A stretch of DNA of 64,000 bases from Brucella pituitosa (GTDB lineage: Bacteria; Pseudomonadota; Alphaproteobacteria; Rhizobiales; Rhizobiaceae), in assembly GCF_003049685.1 (NCBI RefSeq), contig NZ_PYSY02000002.1, forward strand, positions 1,339,501-1,403,500, in the 5' to 3' direction. The stretch's first letter is position 1. Each line of letters begins with the position of its first letter. Below the pieces are notes generated by a model that was not told where the DNA came from, searched no databases, and saw only the letters and a program-made list of their open reading frames with translations. This document shows positions 1-7,937 of this stretch, piece by piece. A program made the position numbers and the translations under genes.

Positions 1-540
1 TGTTGGGTCTTTGGTGTTGACGACGATCGCACCAGCAATAGCATTTGCGCCCTGCGATGTGGTTTGTGGGCCACGGAAGACTTCGATGCTGTCAACATCC
101 CAGATTGGTGCTGAGCCAAAAATGAACTCATTGTAGTTCAGATAGTGGCCATCGAGATTGATCGTCGCGCGGGGGACAGTGCCGGAAAAGAAGGCCGTTG
201 CACCATTGTTCGGTCCCTGGCTGTCCTGACCGCGAATAACGGGCGCGCCGACGGTATCGGTGTAAACGACATTGGGTGTGCCGCGAACAGCTTCTGAGAC
301 AGAAGAATCGCCAGTTTTTTCTTTAGCGATTTCCTTGGCGGTAATCACGGTGACCGATGAGGCGGTGTTCTTGATATCACGCGCGATTTTTTCGCCGGTA
401 ATGACCAGCGTATCGAGCACCAATGTTTTGGATTCGCCTGACGTCTGGGCATCCTGCGCAAGGGCAGGCGAACCAGCAAGTGCCACAAGCGTCAACGCGC
501 TGACACTATAGAAAAAGCCACGGGTAGAACGGATATTCAT
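1..540 (-). CDS. TonB-dependent siderophore receptor, N-terminal part (cut by window edge)
   Basis: Reading the minus strand from the ATG at 540 gives 180 codons that run off the window start. Residues 1-28 are a signal peptide ending in SPALA. A TonB-box-like stretch (LVLDTLVITGEK) follows at about 40-51. The plug domain comes next, with the typical motifs VTVITAKEI, SVSEAVRGTPNV, IRGQDSQG and VEVFRGPQ-like (IEVFRGPQTTSQG). Such receptors carry ferric siderophores across the outer membrane using TonB energy. The neighbouring Fep-type importer suggests a catecholate siderophore substrate, but that is inferred from context. A TGA-N9-TCA palindrome lies just upstream, suggesting iron control. 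The barrel lies outside the window. Confidence 0.88.
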   Translation of the reverse strand, partial: MNIRSTRGFFYSVSALTLVALAGSPALAQDAQTSGESKTLVLDTLVITGEKIARDIKNTASSVTVITAKEIAKEKTGDSSVSEAVRGTPNVVYTDTVGAPVIRGQDSQGPNNGATAFFSGTVPRATINLDGHYLNYNEFIFGSAPIWDVDSIEVFRGPQTTSQGANAIAGAIVVNTKDPT

Positions 541-552
541 AGGTCGCCCCAA

Positions 553-573
553 ACATGAGTGTGTAAGTCATGT
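553..573. promoter_or_regulatory. Candidate RirA-type iron box upstream of the TonB receptor
   Basis: The sequence reads ACATGA-N9-TCATGT, a perfect 6-bp inverted repeat whose core is TGA-N9-TCA. That core is the described iron-rhodo-box consensus of RirA in Rhizobiales. It lies 13-33 bp upstream of the receptor start codon on the minus strand, where binding would block transcription. A core this short can occur by chance, so the support is the extended symmetry plus the position in front of an iron-uptake receptor. Confidence 0.5.
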
Positions 574-594
574 TCTGTTATCCCCATGATGCCA

Positions 595-624
595 ATTCCG
601 CAATAAGGAATGCATACCGCAATA
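595..624. promoter_or_regulatory. Candidate IclR-type operator: two CCGCAATA repeats
   Basis: The 8-mer CCGCAATA occurs at 598-605 and again at 617-624, 19 bp apart, between the TonB receptor and the IclR gene. The longer half-site TTCCGCAAT (596-604) matches 8 of 9 bases of the TTCTGCAAT arm of the palindrome between fepC and fepB. This shared element could be what the adjacent IclR protein binds; that is inference. Confidence 0.3.
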
Positions 625-840
625 CAGTATGAGCGCAAGCTGATTGTTGATGTTGCACATTAGCAACGCATTGACCTGTCGCCCCTCGCGAAGCACAGAG
701 TTTTGAAACGCAATCATGGAAATAGCTTTCAGGCCGGGCATGACTTTGTGTGAGCTTGAGGCTAAACATCGCTCAAAGCGGAACAAAAATGATCGAACGG
801 TTTTGATGATCTGGAATCGTTCTGATGGGAGGCGGAGCAT

Positions 841-1659
841 TTGAAAGAACAGGATGAATTTCCGGCTGATGAGGCTGAGACCGTGGGAGATAAACGCTCC
901 GGTACGATCCAGTCGGTATCGATTGCAGCACGGTTTCTCAAAATTCTGGCCAATGCCGAAAATGAGCTCGCCTTGGGAGAGGTTGCAAAGCGGGCAGGCA
1001 CAGGCGGATCGACGGCGCATCGCTATATGCAAAGTCTTGTGAAGGAAGGGCTTGCAAAGCAGGACCCGGTCAGCGGATTTTACGATCTCGGACCAACGGC
1101 ACTCAGCATTGGCATTGGAGCGTTGAAGCGGGTCGATGCGGTGGAAATCGCCGCACAGCATATGAAAGCCTTGGCACAGCGTCATGCCATGAGCGGCGGC
1201 GTGGCGATCTGGACGGATCGTGGCCCAACTTTGGTGCGCTGGTATCGAAGCGCCTATTTTTCGGTAAACCCGCTGGCGCTCGGCGATACTTTGCCGGTCG
1301 ATAACACGGCCTGCGGTCTGGTCTTTCAGTCGTTCCTGCCCAAGAGCAGCATTGATGCGGTTCGCAAGGTTCAGCCTGCCAGTTTTCGTGGCACGCCACC
1401 CACTAAAGCTGTTCTCGATAAGGTGCGCAGTGACCGCTGGTCAGAGATGACCAGCCATCTTTTATCGAATGTGACCGGGCAGGCGTCACCTGTATTAGAT
1501 GCACAGGGCGAAATTGTTTGCGTGATGACGACCGTCGCCGATCTCGGCCAGCTTCGTACCGATGAAGAACGCAGAGCACTTTTTCATGAAGCCTGCATTG
1601 TCAATCAATCTACGGGCGGCCTGATTGTCGACACGCAGCTGGAAATGCCTGAGAGCTAA
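841..1659 (+). CDS. IclR-family transcriptional regulator
   Basis: The protein has 272 residues. An N-terminal winged helix-turn-helix (about residues 22-80, with VSIAARFLKILANAENELALGEVAKRAG-like IclR features) is followed by the IclR effector-binding domain (about 95-260). The start is a TTG supported by a GGGAGG ribosome site at 827-832, eight bases upstream; an ATG start in this frame would delete part of the helix-turn-helix. The gene ends with a 3-4 bp overlap against the convergent fepC. IclR proteins usually sense small carbon metabolites. Lying between a TonB receptor and a Fep-type importer, this one may control siderophore uptake, which is unusual because iron genes in this group are normally run by RirA or Irr. 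The target is inferred. Confidence 0.88.
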   Translation: MKEQDEFPADEAETVGDKRSGTIQSVSIAARFLKILANAENELALGEVAKRAGTGGSTAHRYMQSLVKEGLAKQDPVSGFYDLGPTALSIGIGALKRVDAVEIAAQHMKALAQRHAMSGGVAIWTDRGPTLVRWYRSAYFSVNPLALGDTLPVDNTACGLVFQSFLPKSSIDAVRKVQPASFRGTPPTKAVLDKVRSDRWSEMTSHLLSNVTGQASPVLDAQGEIVCVMTTVADLGQLRTDEERRALFHEACIVNQSTGGLIVDTQLEMPES

Positions 1660-2441
1660 GCAGCGCTGCTTTTAGGAACAATGAGCGGCGTACCGGAAAC
1701 AGGGTCTGGGATGATGATGGAGGTAAGGCCAAACACATCTTCGACCAGTTTTTCTGTAACGATATCGGCAGGCTTGCCCTGCGCAATCAAAGCGCCTTCG
1801 CGCATTGCGATCAGATGGGAAGCATAGCGGCAGGCATGATTGAGTTCATGCAAGACCGCCACGACGGTTCGTCCCTGCTTGTTAAGTTGTGCCAGAAGAT
1901 CGAGCAACTCGATCTGATGCGCGATATCGAGATAGGTCGTCGGTTCATCGAGAAGCAATATCGGCGTGTCTTGCGCCAGCACCAAAGCGATCCAGACGCG
2001 CTGACGCTGGCCACCGGAGAGCTCATCCACAGGCCGGTCCGCGAGTTCGGTGATCTTGGTCGCTTCCATGGCTCGTGCCACAGCCACTTCATCCGCTTCG
2101 GACCATTGCCGCAGGAAGGATTGATGCGGGTAACGGCCACGCGCAACGAGATCGGCAACCGTGATCCCTTCAGGTGCAATCGAGCTTTGCGGCAGCAGGC
2201 CGAGCCGGCGCGCGGTTTCCTTCGCGGGCAGGCTCGCAATGTCGCCGCCGTCCAGAATGATCTTCCCGGACGTTGGTTTCAACAGCCGTGATAAAGCCCG
2301 GAGTAGTGTCGATTTTCCACACGCATTCGGTCCTACAATGACAGTAAACGATGCATCAGGAATAGACACGGACAAATCAGTCGCGACTGTTCTCTCATCA
2401 TATTTCAGCGTCACGGTATCAGCGTGAAGGCGATGCATCAT
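1656..2441 (-). CDS. fepC: Ferric-enterobactin-type ABC transporter ATP-binding protein FepC
   Basis: The 261-residue ATPase powers ferric-catecholate import across the inner membrane. Walker A is GPNACGKST at 37-45 (Ala replaces the usual Gly), the signature LSGGQ is at 141-145, Walker B ILLLDEP at 161-167, and the H-loop His is at 198. Stretches such as VADLVARGRYPHQ, LADRPVDELSGGQRQRVWIA and DPVSGTPLIVP match E. coli FepC closely from memory, more than generic FecE or FhuC. It is transcribed away from fepBDG, across a 166-bp shared intergenic region holding a strong palindrome. Two ATG codons stand in tandem at the start, so the protein may be one residue shorter. Confidence 0.9.
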   Translation of the reverse strand: MMHRLHADTVTLKYDERTVATDLSVSIPDASFTVIVGPNACGKSTLLRALSRLLKPTSGKIILDGGDIASLPAKETARRLGLLPQSSIAPEGITVADLVARGRYPHQSFLRQWSEADEVAVARAMEATKITELADRPVDELSGGQRQRVWIALVLAQDTPILLLDEPTTYLDIAHQIELLDLLAQLNKQGRTVVAVLHELNHACRYASHLIAMREGALIAQGKPADIVTEKLVEDVFGLTSIIIPDPVSGTPLIVPKSSAA

Positions 2442-2503
2442 TGCTTTGGTTCCGGTGGCAAGTCAGTAGAAATCATTGGTGTGTTGGATGTGATCTGTAT
2501 TGC

Positions 2504-2525
2504 ATTGCAGAATGCGTTCTGCAAT
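2504..2525. promoter_or_regulatory. Palindromic operator candidate between fepC and fepB
   Basis: The arms ATTGCAGAA (2504-2512) and TTCTGCAAT (2517-2525) are perfect inverted repeats around a 4-bp centre. The site lies midway between two divergent start codons of one transporter, the usual place for a shared operator. Its arm resembles TTCCGCAAT upstream of the IclR gene. It is not a TGA-N9-TCA RirA box. Confidence 0.45.
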
Positions 2526-2607
2526 ATGGAGTAGAATAATCATATTTTAGTAGAGTGTTTTCACTTTGCCAGAACCGCAGAAAAACGATCTCCGGTAAGG
2601 ATCGGTC

Positions 2608-3570
2608 ATGAAACCCTGGAAAATCCTCTTTTCATTCCTGACTGTGCTTGCGGCTTTTGCGCTGCCATTTAAAGCCGCGCTGGCACAGGATGATCAATGG
2701 CCCCGCACGATCAAGCACTATTCTGGCGAGCTGACGCTAAAGTCAAAGCCTGTGCGGATTGTTTCGACCGCTCCAAGCCTCACGGGAATTCTGCTTGCAA
2801 TCAACGCGCCGGTTATCGCAAGCACAGCGACCACCCCAAGCATGCTGACCGACAACAAGGGCTTCTTCTCGCAATGGGCCAAGGTCGCGGATGAACGTGG
2901 TGTTGAGGTGCTCTATTCCAACCTCGATTTCGATATTGAAGCAATCATTGCGCTGGAGCCTGATCTCGTCGTGGCATCTGCGACAGGCGCCGATAGTGTT
3001 CTTCAGCATTATCCTGAGCTGAAAGCGCAGGGCATTCCAACGATAGTCGTCAATTATTCCAATCAGAGCTGGCAGGATATTGCAGCCGAATTTGGAAAAG
3101 CTACCGGCCTTGAAGATGAGGTCGTTGCAGCAGTGGCGCGCTTTAACGATTATGCCGCCAAAGCTGCAGCCACCATCGCGCGTTCCGAGGTGCCCGTCAG
3201 CATTGTCGGGTATAATATTGGCAACAGCTATTCGATTGGCAAAGAAACAAGTGCTCAGGGACAATTGCTTGAAGCGCTTGGTTTCAAGGTCGATGGGTTG
3301 CCTGAAGCGCTGGCCAGGCAGGTGACGCGCAGTTCCGATTTTGATTTCATTTCACATGAGAACCTGTCCGCGGCGATCACCGGAAACACGGTGTTTCTGC
3401 TTCGCGGCGTCGATGCTGACGTAACGGCTTTTTTGAATGATCCGGTTCTGGCCAATCTGCCTGCCGTCAAGGATAAACAGGTTTACTCGTTGGGTGCTAC
3501 TTCTTTTCGGATAGACTATTATTCTGGGATTCAGCTGATTGATATTGTTGCCGCGCATTTTCGTAAATGA
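2608..3570 (+). CDS. fepB: Ferric-enterobactin-type periplasmic binding protein FepB
   Basis: The 320-residue protein starts with a signal peptide (about 1-26, ending in KAALA). Cluster-A binding-protein lobes follow. Diagnostic stretches are VRIVSTAPSLTG, ILLAINAPVIASTATTP, GFFSQWAKVADERGVE and FRIDYYSGIQ. They align along the full length with E. coli FepB as I remember it. FepB binds ferric enterobactin in the periplasm and hands it to FepDG. The stop codon overlaps the start of fepD (ATGA at 3567-3570), so the genes are translationally coupled. Whether the ligand here is enterobactin, its breakdown products or another catecholate such as a 2,3-dihydroxybenzoate siderophore cannot be told from sequence. 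Confidence 0.9.
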   Translation: MKPWKILFSFLTVLAAFALPFKAALAQDDQWPRTIKHYSGELTLKSKPVRIVSTAPSLTGILLAINAPVIASTATTPSMLTDNKGFFSQWAKVADERGVEVLYSNLDFDIEAIIALEPDLVVASATGADSVLQHYPELKAQGIPTIVVNYSNQSWQDIAAEFGKATGLEDEVVAAVARFNDYAAKAAATIARSEVPVSIVGYNIGNSYSIGKETSAQGQLLEALGFKVDGLPEALARQVTRSSDFDFISHENLSAAITGNTVFLLRGVDADVTAFLNDPVLANLPAVKDKQVYSLGATSFRIDYYSGIQLIDIVAAHFRK

Positions 3571-4622
3571 CGTCTGATCTGACATCACTTTCTGATAGAA
3601 GCCGGGCTTTGCGCGTCTCGTTGCGCCAGCGGCGAATGTGGGGTCTTGGTGCTGGTCTGCTTGTGCTTGGCATCGCGGTTCTGGCCAGCCTTGCGCTTGG
3701 CTCCCGGTCTATACCTCTTGGCGGTACATTGCAGGCTTTATGGTTGCCTGATCTCCAGAATGATCAGCATCTGATTATTCGCGAATTGCGTATCCCGCGC
3801 ACAATCGTTGCGATCCTCGCGGGCCTTGCTTTGGGTGTCGCGGGTGCCGTGATGCAGGCGGTCACACGTAATCCGTTGGCAGAGCCGGGACTGCTTGGCA
3901 TCAATGCAGGTGCGGCGGTCGCCGTCATTCTTGGACTTGTTGCCTTCAACCTGACATCGATGGCGCAATATGTCTGGTTTGCATTTCTCGGGGCCGGACT
4001 TGCTGGCGTTGCCGTCTTCATTCTGGGACGAAGCAACGGAGCAGGAACCAATCCGGTAAGGCTTGTTCTTGCGGGCGCTGGCGTGTCCGTGGTGCTCGCA
4101 TCAGTTACAGGGATCATCATTATCAATGCGCCATTGGCCGTTTTCGACCAGTTTCGCCACTGGTCTGCCGGTTCGGTCGAGGGCAGAGGTTATGATGTGA
4201 TTACAGTCCTGGCCGTTTCCGTCGTGCTTGGACTGATCATTGCCTTTTCCATAGCTGGTAAACTGAACGCCATCGCTCTGGGCAAGGAGCTGGGAGCTGC
4301 ACTCGGCGTCAATGTATATACAACATGGTTGCTGTCCTGCCTGACTGTGATGCTTTTGGCAGGTGCTGCCACTGCAGGCGCAGGGCCGATAGGCTTTGTT
4401 GGTCTTGTCGCGCCGCATCTCGCACGTGCAATTGTTGGGCCGAATTATCGTTGGATTTTGCCCTATTCGGCATTGTTTGCTGCCATTCTGCTGCTCGGTG
4501 CGGATATTATCGGACGGGTGATTGCAGCTCCTTCGGAAGTGGCTGCCGGTATCGTTTCAATGCTTATCGGTGGCCCGTTCTTCATTTTCGTCGTCCGCAG
4601 ATTTCGGTTGTCCAAGCTATGA
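3567..4622 (+). CDS. fepD: Ferric-siderophore ABC permease FepD
   Basis: This 351-residue FecCD-family permease has about nine or ten hydrophobic segments. It carries the family hallmarks RIPRTIVAILAGLALGVAGAVMQAVTRNPLAEPGLLG-type stretch near residues 75-110, then AGPIGFVGLVAPHLAR, the loop that contacts the ATPase, near 270-285. The NPLAEPGLLGINAGAA type of motif is that of FepD rather than its partner FepG. It probably forms a heterodimer with the next gene. It overlaps fepB by four bases upstream and fepG by four bases downstream. Confidence 0.9.
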   Translation: MTSDLTSLSDRSRALRVSLRQRRMWGLGAGLLVLGIAVLASLALGSRSIPLGGTLQALWLPDLQNDQHLIIRELRIPRTIVAILAGLALGVAGAVMQAVTRNPLAEPGLLGINAGAAVAVILGLVAFNLTSMAQYVWFAFLGAGLAGVAVFILGRSNGAGTNPVRLVLAGAGVSVVLASVTGIIIINAPLAVFDQFRHWSAGSVEGRGYDVITVLAVSVVLGLIIAFSIAGKLNAIALGKELGAALGVNVYTTWLLSCLTVMLLAGAATAGAGPIGFVGLVAPHLARAIVGPNYRWILPYSALFAAILLLGADIIGRVIAAPSEVAAGIVSMLIGGPFFIFVVRRFRLSKL

Positions 4623-5659
4623 GCGACACGAACAAATCCGTTTCACGCATTGGCGGCTTCTCCATTCAGTGGCGAATGAGAGCGCTTATTATCTGTAGCC
4701 TGTTGCTGCTTACCGCTTTGATACTCGGCATTCTGCATATCGGCACAGGCACAATGTCTTTCACGCCAAGTGAGATCATCAAAAGCCTTTTGGGTGATGG
4801 TGCCAGCCCGACAACCGACCGCATCATCATGCGCGTGCGTCTTCCGCGTCTCGTGACCGCACTCTTTGTGGGTGCTTCGTTGGGAATGGCCGGATCGATC
4901 TTTCAGTCGATATCACGCAATGCACTCGGATCGCCGGATATTATCGGTTTCACGACAGGAGCTGCGACGGGCGCAATCGTCCAGATTATTCTATTCAATG
5001 CAGGCCCGTTTGAGACAGCCTTCGCAGCAGTGCTGTCGGGTATAGGAACGGCGCTTATTGTGTTTCTGCTGTCAATGAAAGGCCGCACCACCGGCGGCTA
5101 CAGGCTTATTCTGGTGGGGATCGGAATCGGAGCCGTCCTCTCGGGCGTCAATACGGTCCTGTTGGTCGTGGGTGATCTGGATCAGGCGGCTTCCGCACAG
5201 CTCTGGCTGGCTGGGTCGCTCAATACGAGAACATGGTCACATGCGATTCCAGCTATTCTCGGCTTTGTCATCGTCGTACCGATTGCGATCTATCACGCGC
5301 AGCGCATTAATCTGCTCGAAATGGGTGATGATGCAGCAAGCCAGCTCGGCGTCCCGGTTGAAACCACGCGTCTGGTCATGGTTCTGGCTGCGGTCGGGCT
5401 GACATCGGTCGCGACAGCTGCCGCCGGACCCGTTGCCTTTATCGCGCTTGCAGCGCCGCAGCTTGTGCGACGGCTAACCCGCACATCGGGCGTGCCTCTG
5501 CTCGCCAGTGCTTTAATGGGGGCAGTTCTGCTTGTGGGAGCGGATCTTGTCAGTCAGCACTTCCCGCTCAATGTGAAAATGCCAATCGGCCTGACAACAG
5601 GTTTGTTGGGTGGTGTGTATCTTCTCTGGGTGCTCGCGCGCAATCGCCGGATTTCCTGA
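4619..5659 (+). CDS. fepG: Ferric-siderophore ABC permease FepG
   Basis: The 346-residue permease begins at the ATG at 4619, which overlaps the fepD stop as ATGA; an open frame extends further upstream inside fepD, but that part is not coding. Motifs RLPRLVTALFVGASLGMAG, NALGSPDIIGFTTGA and AAGPVAFIALAAPQLVRR mark it as the FecCD-family subunit FepG. It completes the channel with FepD. The C-terminus (LWVLARNRRIS) is basic and probably cytoplasmic. The gene closes the fepBDG operon; about 130 bp follow before the tRNA gene on the other strand. Confidence 0.9.
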   Translation: MSDTNKSVSRIGGFSIQWRMRALIICSLLLLTALILGILHIGTGTMSFTPSEIIKSLLGDGASPTTDRIIMRVRLPRLVTALFVGASLGMAGSIFQSISRNALGSPDIIGFTTGAATGAIVQIILFNAGPFETAFAAVLSGIGTALIVFLLSMKGRTTGGYRLILVGIGIGAVLSGVNTVLLVVGDLDQAASAQLWLAGSLNTRTWSHAIPAILGFVIVVPIAIYHAQRINLLEMGDDAASQLGVPVETTRLVMVLAAVGLTSVATAAAGPVAFIALAAPQLVRRLTRTSGVPLLASALMGAVLLVGADLVSQHFPLNVKMPIGLTTGLLGGVYLLWVLARNRRIS

Positions 5660-5786
5660 GAATATATCTCAACGTCGGACCGGCTGATCGAGCCGGAATC
5701 AATAGAGATGAATGCATCTCGAACGCAGATCTATCTGCTCGCTCATGTCCATCTGTATGTTTTTTGGAGAGTTCTGATCGGAAAAC

Positions 5787-5861
5787 TGGAGCGGGCGAAG
5801 GGATTCGAACCCTCGACCCCAACCTTGGCAAGGTTGTGCTCTACCCCTGAGCTACACCCGC
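5787..5861 (-). tRNA. tRNA-Gly (anticodon GCC)
   Basis: Read on the minus strand from 5861, the acceptor stem GCGGGTG pairs with CGCCCGC (one G-U). The D arm contains AGCTCAGGGGTAGAGC, the anticodon loop reads TTGCCAA, and the T arm has GGGTTCGAATCCC. The 3' end TCCA is encoded, giving 75 bases with CCA. No integrase or duplicated tRNA 3' end is seen nearby. Confidence 0.97.
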
Positions 5862-6254
5862 TCGCGCCAGTCATTTCCGTCAGGCAGGCGCTATATGGAC
5901 TAACGACTTTGAGATTGCAACAGGGAAATTAGCGGAAAACGCTGTTTCTTGCGAAGAAACTCCTGAATCCAATCTAATTATATGAAATTATTGTATTTAT
6001 TTTTGTTTAAAGAGCTGTTGATCAGGTGTTGATGGGTAAATGGAGCGCAACTTTTGCGCTTCCTGTTGGCTGTCATCCACTCTGGGGCGCAGCAGATTCC
6101 CGTGTTGAGTGATTCACCTGCACGGACTGGACGCCCTCAACCAGCCTTTGAGAAAGTCTGCGATATTGCGTGTTTAGCTCGGTGCATTAAGAGTATATAA
6201 AATCACGAATAAACAGAGTGAAACAGTCTGGAACCTTGGGGAATAGGGTTAAGC
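5862..6254. other. Intergenic region between tRNA-Gly and the ProXp-like gene
   Basis: I see no coding frame with a credible start here. Bases 5960-6010 are AT-rich. A 7-bp perfect hairpin (AGCGCAA / TTGCGCT, 6044-6060) lies in the middle. The end (about 6180-6250) is AT-rich, includes AAGAGTATATAAAAT and should hold the promoter of the next gene. A small RNA is possible but nothing supports it directly. Confidence 0.4.
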
Positions 6255-6776
6255 ATGCCTTTGACATCGCATGAACTTCACGACTATCTGAAAAATCTCG
6301 ATATCGAGGTTACAACGGTGGAGCATCCACCATTATTCACGGTTGCCGATTCACAGCACCTGCGCGGGGAAATCGCCGGTGGGCACACCAAGAACCTGTT
6401 TCTGAAAGACAAGAAGGACAATTTCTTTCTGGTGACGGTAGACGAGGAAGCTGTTGTCGATCTCAAGTCGATCCATCAGATCATTGGTGCCAGCAGCCGC
6501 GTTTCCTTCGGCAAGCCTGAAAAGCTGATGGAATATCTCGGTGTCGTGCCGGGTGGCGTGACGGTGTTTGGTGCGGTGAATGATACCGACCATAATGTTC
6601 AGGTCATCCTCGACGCTGGTCTCATGGAAAACGACGTCATCAATGGCCATCCTTTGACCAATGAAGCGACGACATCAATCAAACGCGATGATCTGATGCG
6701 GTTTCTGACTGCGACGGGGCATGAGCCACGCATATTGGCTGTTTCAGAGGATGCTAAGGCAGCATCATCGGTGTAG
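6255..6776 (+). CDS. YbaK/ProRS-associated domain protein, probable trans-acting prolyl-tRNA editing deacylase
   Basis: The 173-residue protein is a single YbaK/aminoacyl-tRNA deacylase domain. Motifs are VEHPPLFTVADS, GGHTKNLFLKDKK, the VDLKSIHQIIGASSRVSFG core and a late VILDAGL. The TKNLFL stretch and overall length fit the ProXp-ala/PrdX group, which removes Ala wrongly attached to tRNA-Pro, rather than Cys-tRNA-Pro editing YbaK. The conserved Lys in HTKNLF is expected to bind the tRNA 3' end. It acts in the cytosol as a stand-alone quality-control factor. A purine-rich GGGGAATAGGG lies just before the ATG. It stands alone, followed by its own spacer. Confidence 0.85.
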   Translation: MPLTSHELHDYLKNLDIEVTTVEHPPLFTVADSQHLRGEIAGGHTKNLFLKDKKDNFFLVTVDEEAVVDLKSIHQIIGASSRVSFGKPEKLMEYLGVVPGGVTVFGAVNDTDHNVQVILDAGLMENDVINGHPLTNEATTSIKRDDLMRFLTATGHEPRILAVSEDAKAASSV

Positions 6777-6899
6777 ACTGCACATTGACGTCTTGATTGC
6801 GAAAGCGTCTTGAAATTGGCCGCTGCAAATACGAACTGAAATATCGAAACCAGCCTGGTGCTGTCCTATATGCAAGCTGGAAGACATAAGGAATATCAG

Positions 6900-7862
6900 A
6901 TGACGAGCCAGAACAATCCTTATTCGAGTGCAAGCGGACAAATGACAGGAAACGTGTCGTTTGGCACCACAACACCAGCCGTTGGTGGTGGCGATCTTAT
7001 CAAGGACACCACGACTGCGGGCTTTCAGGCGGATGTTCTGGCGGAATCGCGCAATCAGCCTGTGCTCGTTGATTTTTGGGCACCGTGGTGCGGCCCCTGC
7101 AAGCAGTTGACGCCAATTATCGAGAATGCCGTGCGTGAAGCGGGCGGCGCGGTCAAGCTGGTGAAGATGAATATTGACGATCATCCGTCAATCGCGGGCC
7201 AGCTCGGCATTCAGTCAATTCCGGCGGTCATTGCCTTCGTCAATGGCCAACCCGCAGATGGCTTTATGGGTGCTTTGCCGGAATCCAAAGTCAAGGAATT
7301 CATCGCTAAGATTGGCGGCCCAAGCGATCAGGAAGCAGCGATTACCGAAGCGGTGAATGCCGCCACAGAACTTGTTGAGGCTGGCGATTTTGTGCAGGCT
7401 TCGCAGATATTCTCGTCGATCCTGCAAGTTGCACCTGACAATGTGGATGCCGCCGTTGGTCTTGCAACATGCCTGCTTGAATCGGGCGATGCCGATAAGG
7501 CGCGTGAGATTCTGGCGAGCCTGCCCGAAGACAAGCAGGATGCAGCGCCTGTCCGCGCACTTGAAGCACGTCTTGCGCTTGCAGATCAGGTGAAACTCAT
7601 CGGTGATCCGATTGAACTGGAACGCCGCGTGCAGGCCGATCCAAAGGATTATCAGGCACGGTTTGATCTTGCGCAGGTGCGCAATGCGCAGGGACGTCGT
7701 GAAGATGCGGCTGATGAATTGCTGGCGATCATGAAAGCGGATCGTAGCTGGGAGGACGATGGAGCGCGCAAACAACTTTTGCAGTTCTTCGAGGCGTGGG
7801 GCAATACGGACCCGGCAACCCTGGGCGCACGCCGCAAACTTTCGTCACTCCTGTTTTCCTGA
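6900..7862 (+). CDS. cnoX: Thioredoxin-TPR protein, CnoX/YbbN type
   Basis: The ATG at 6900 has an AAGGA site upstream and is preferred to an earlier in-frame ATG at 6858 that would add 14 unrelated residues. The 320-residue protein has a thioredoxin domain (about 33-145) with the full active site WCGPCK at 63-68. A tetratricopeptide-like C-terminal part (about 160-320) follows, with repeats such as ELVEAGDFVQASQIFSSIL and LLESGDADKAREILASL. This architecture is that of CnoX/YbbN, a redox-linked holdase that protects proteins and passes them to GroEL. Unlike E. coli YbbN, which lacks one active-site Cys, both are present here, so reductase activity is likely. The Lon-domain gene follows 75 bases later. 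Confidence 0.88.
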   Translation: MTSQNNPYSSASGQMTGNVSFGTTTPAVGGGDLIKDTTTAGFQADVLAESRNQPVLVDFWAPWCGPCKQLTPIIENAVREAGGAVKLVKMNIDDHPSIAGQLGIQSIPAVIAFVNGQPADGFMGALPESKVKEFIAKIGGPSDQEAAITEAVNAATELVEAGDFVQASQIFSSILQVAPDNVDAAVGLATCLLESGDADKAREILASLPEDKQDAAPVRALEARLALADQVKLIGDPIELERRVQADPKDYQARFDLAQVRNAQGRREDAADELLAIMKADRSWEDDGARKQLLQFFEAWGNTDPATLGARRKLSSLLFS

Positions 7863-7937
7863 ATGGGACGCTGCGCAGCTTAATTTTGACGCGCCTCTCG
7901 ACAAGATTGAAGGGGATGCGTTCTAAGGGAGAGTGTA

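Noticed and set aside
568..1001. Minus-strand open frames across the IclR gene and its upstream region
   Set aside because: They overlap a clear IclR gene, have no ribosome site and no recognisable protein sequence; they are shadows of the coding strand.
2504..2525. Irr iron-control element between fepC and fepB
   Set aside because: The palindrome has AGAA-N4-TTCT spacing rather than the N3 that I remember for the element, and its flanks differ; I list it only as an operator candidate.
5787..5861. Genomic island attached to the tRNA-Gly gene
   Set aside because: No integrase, duplicated tRNA end or shift in gene content is seen on either side.
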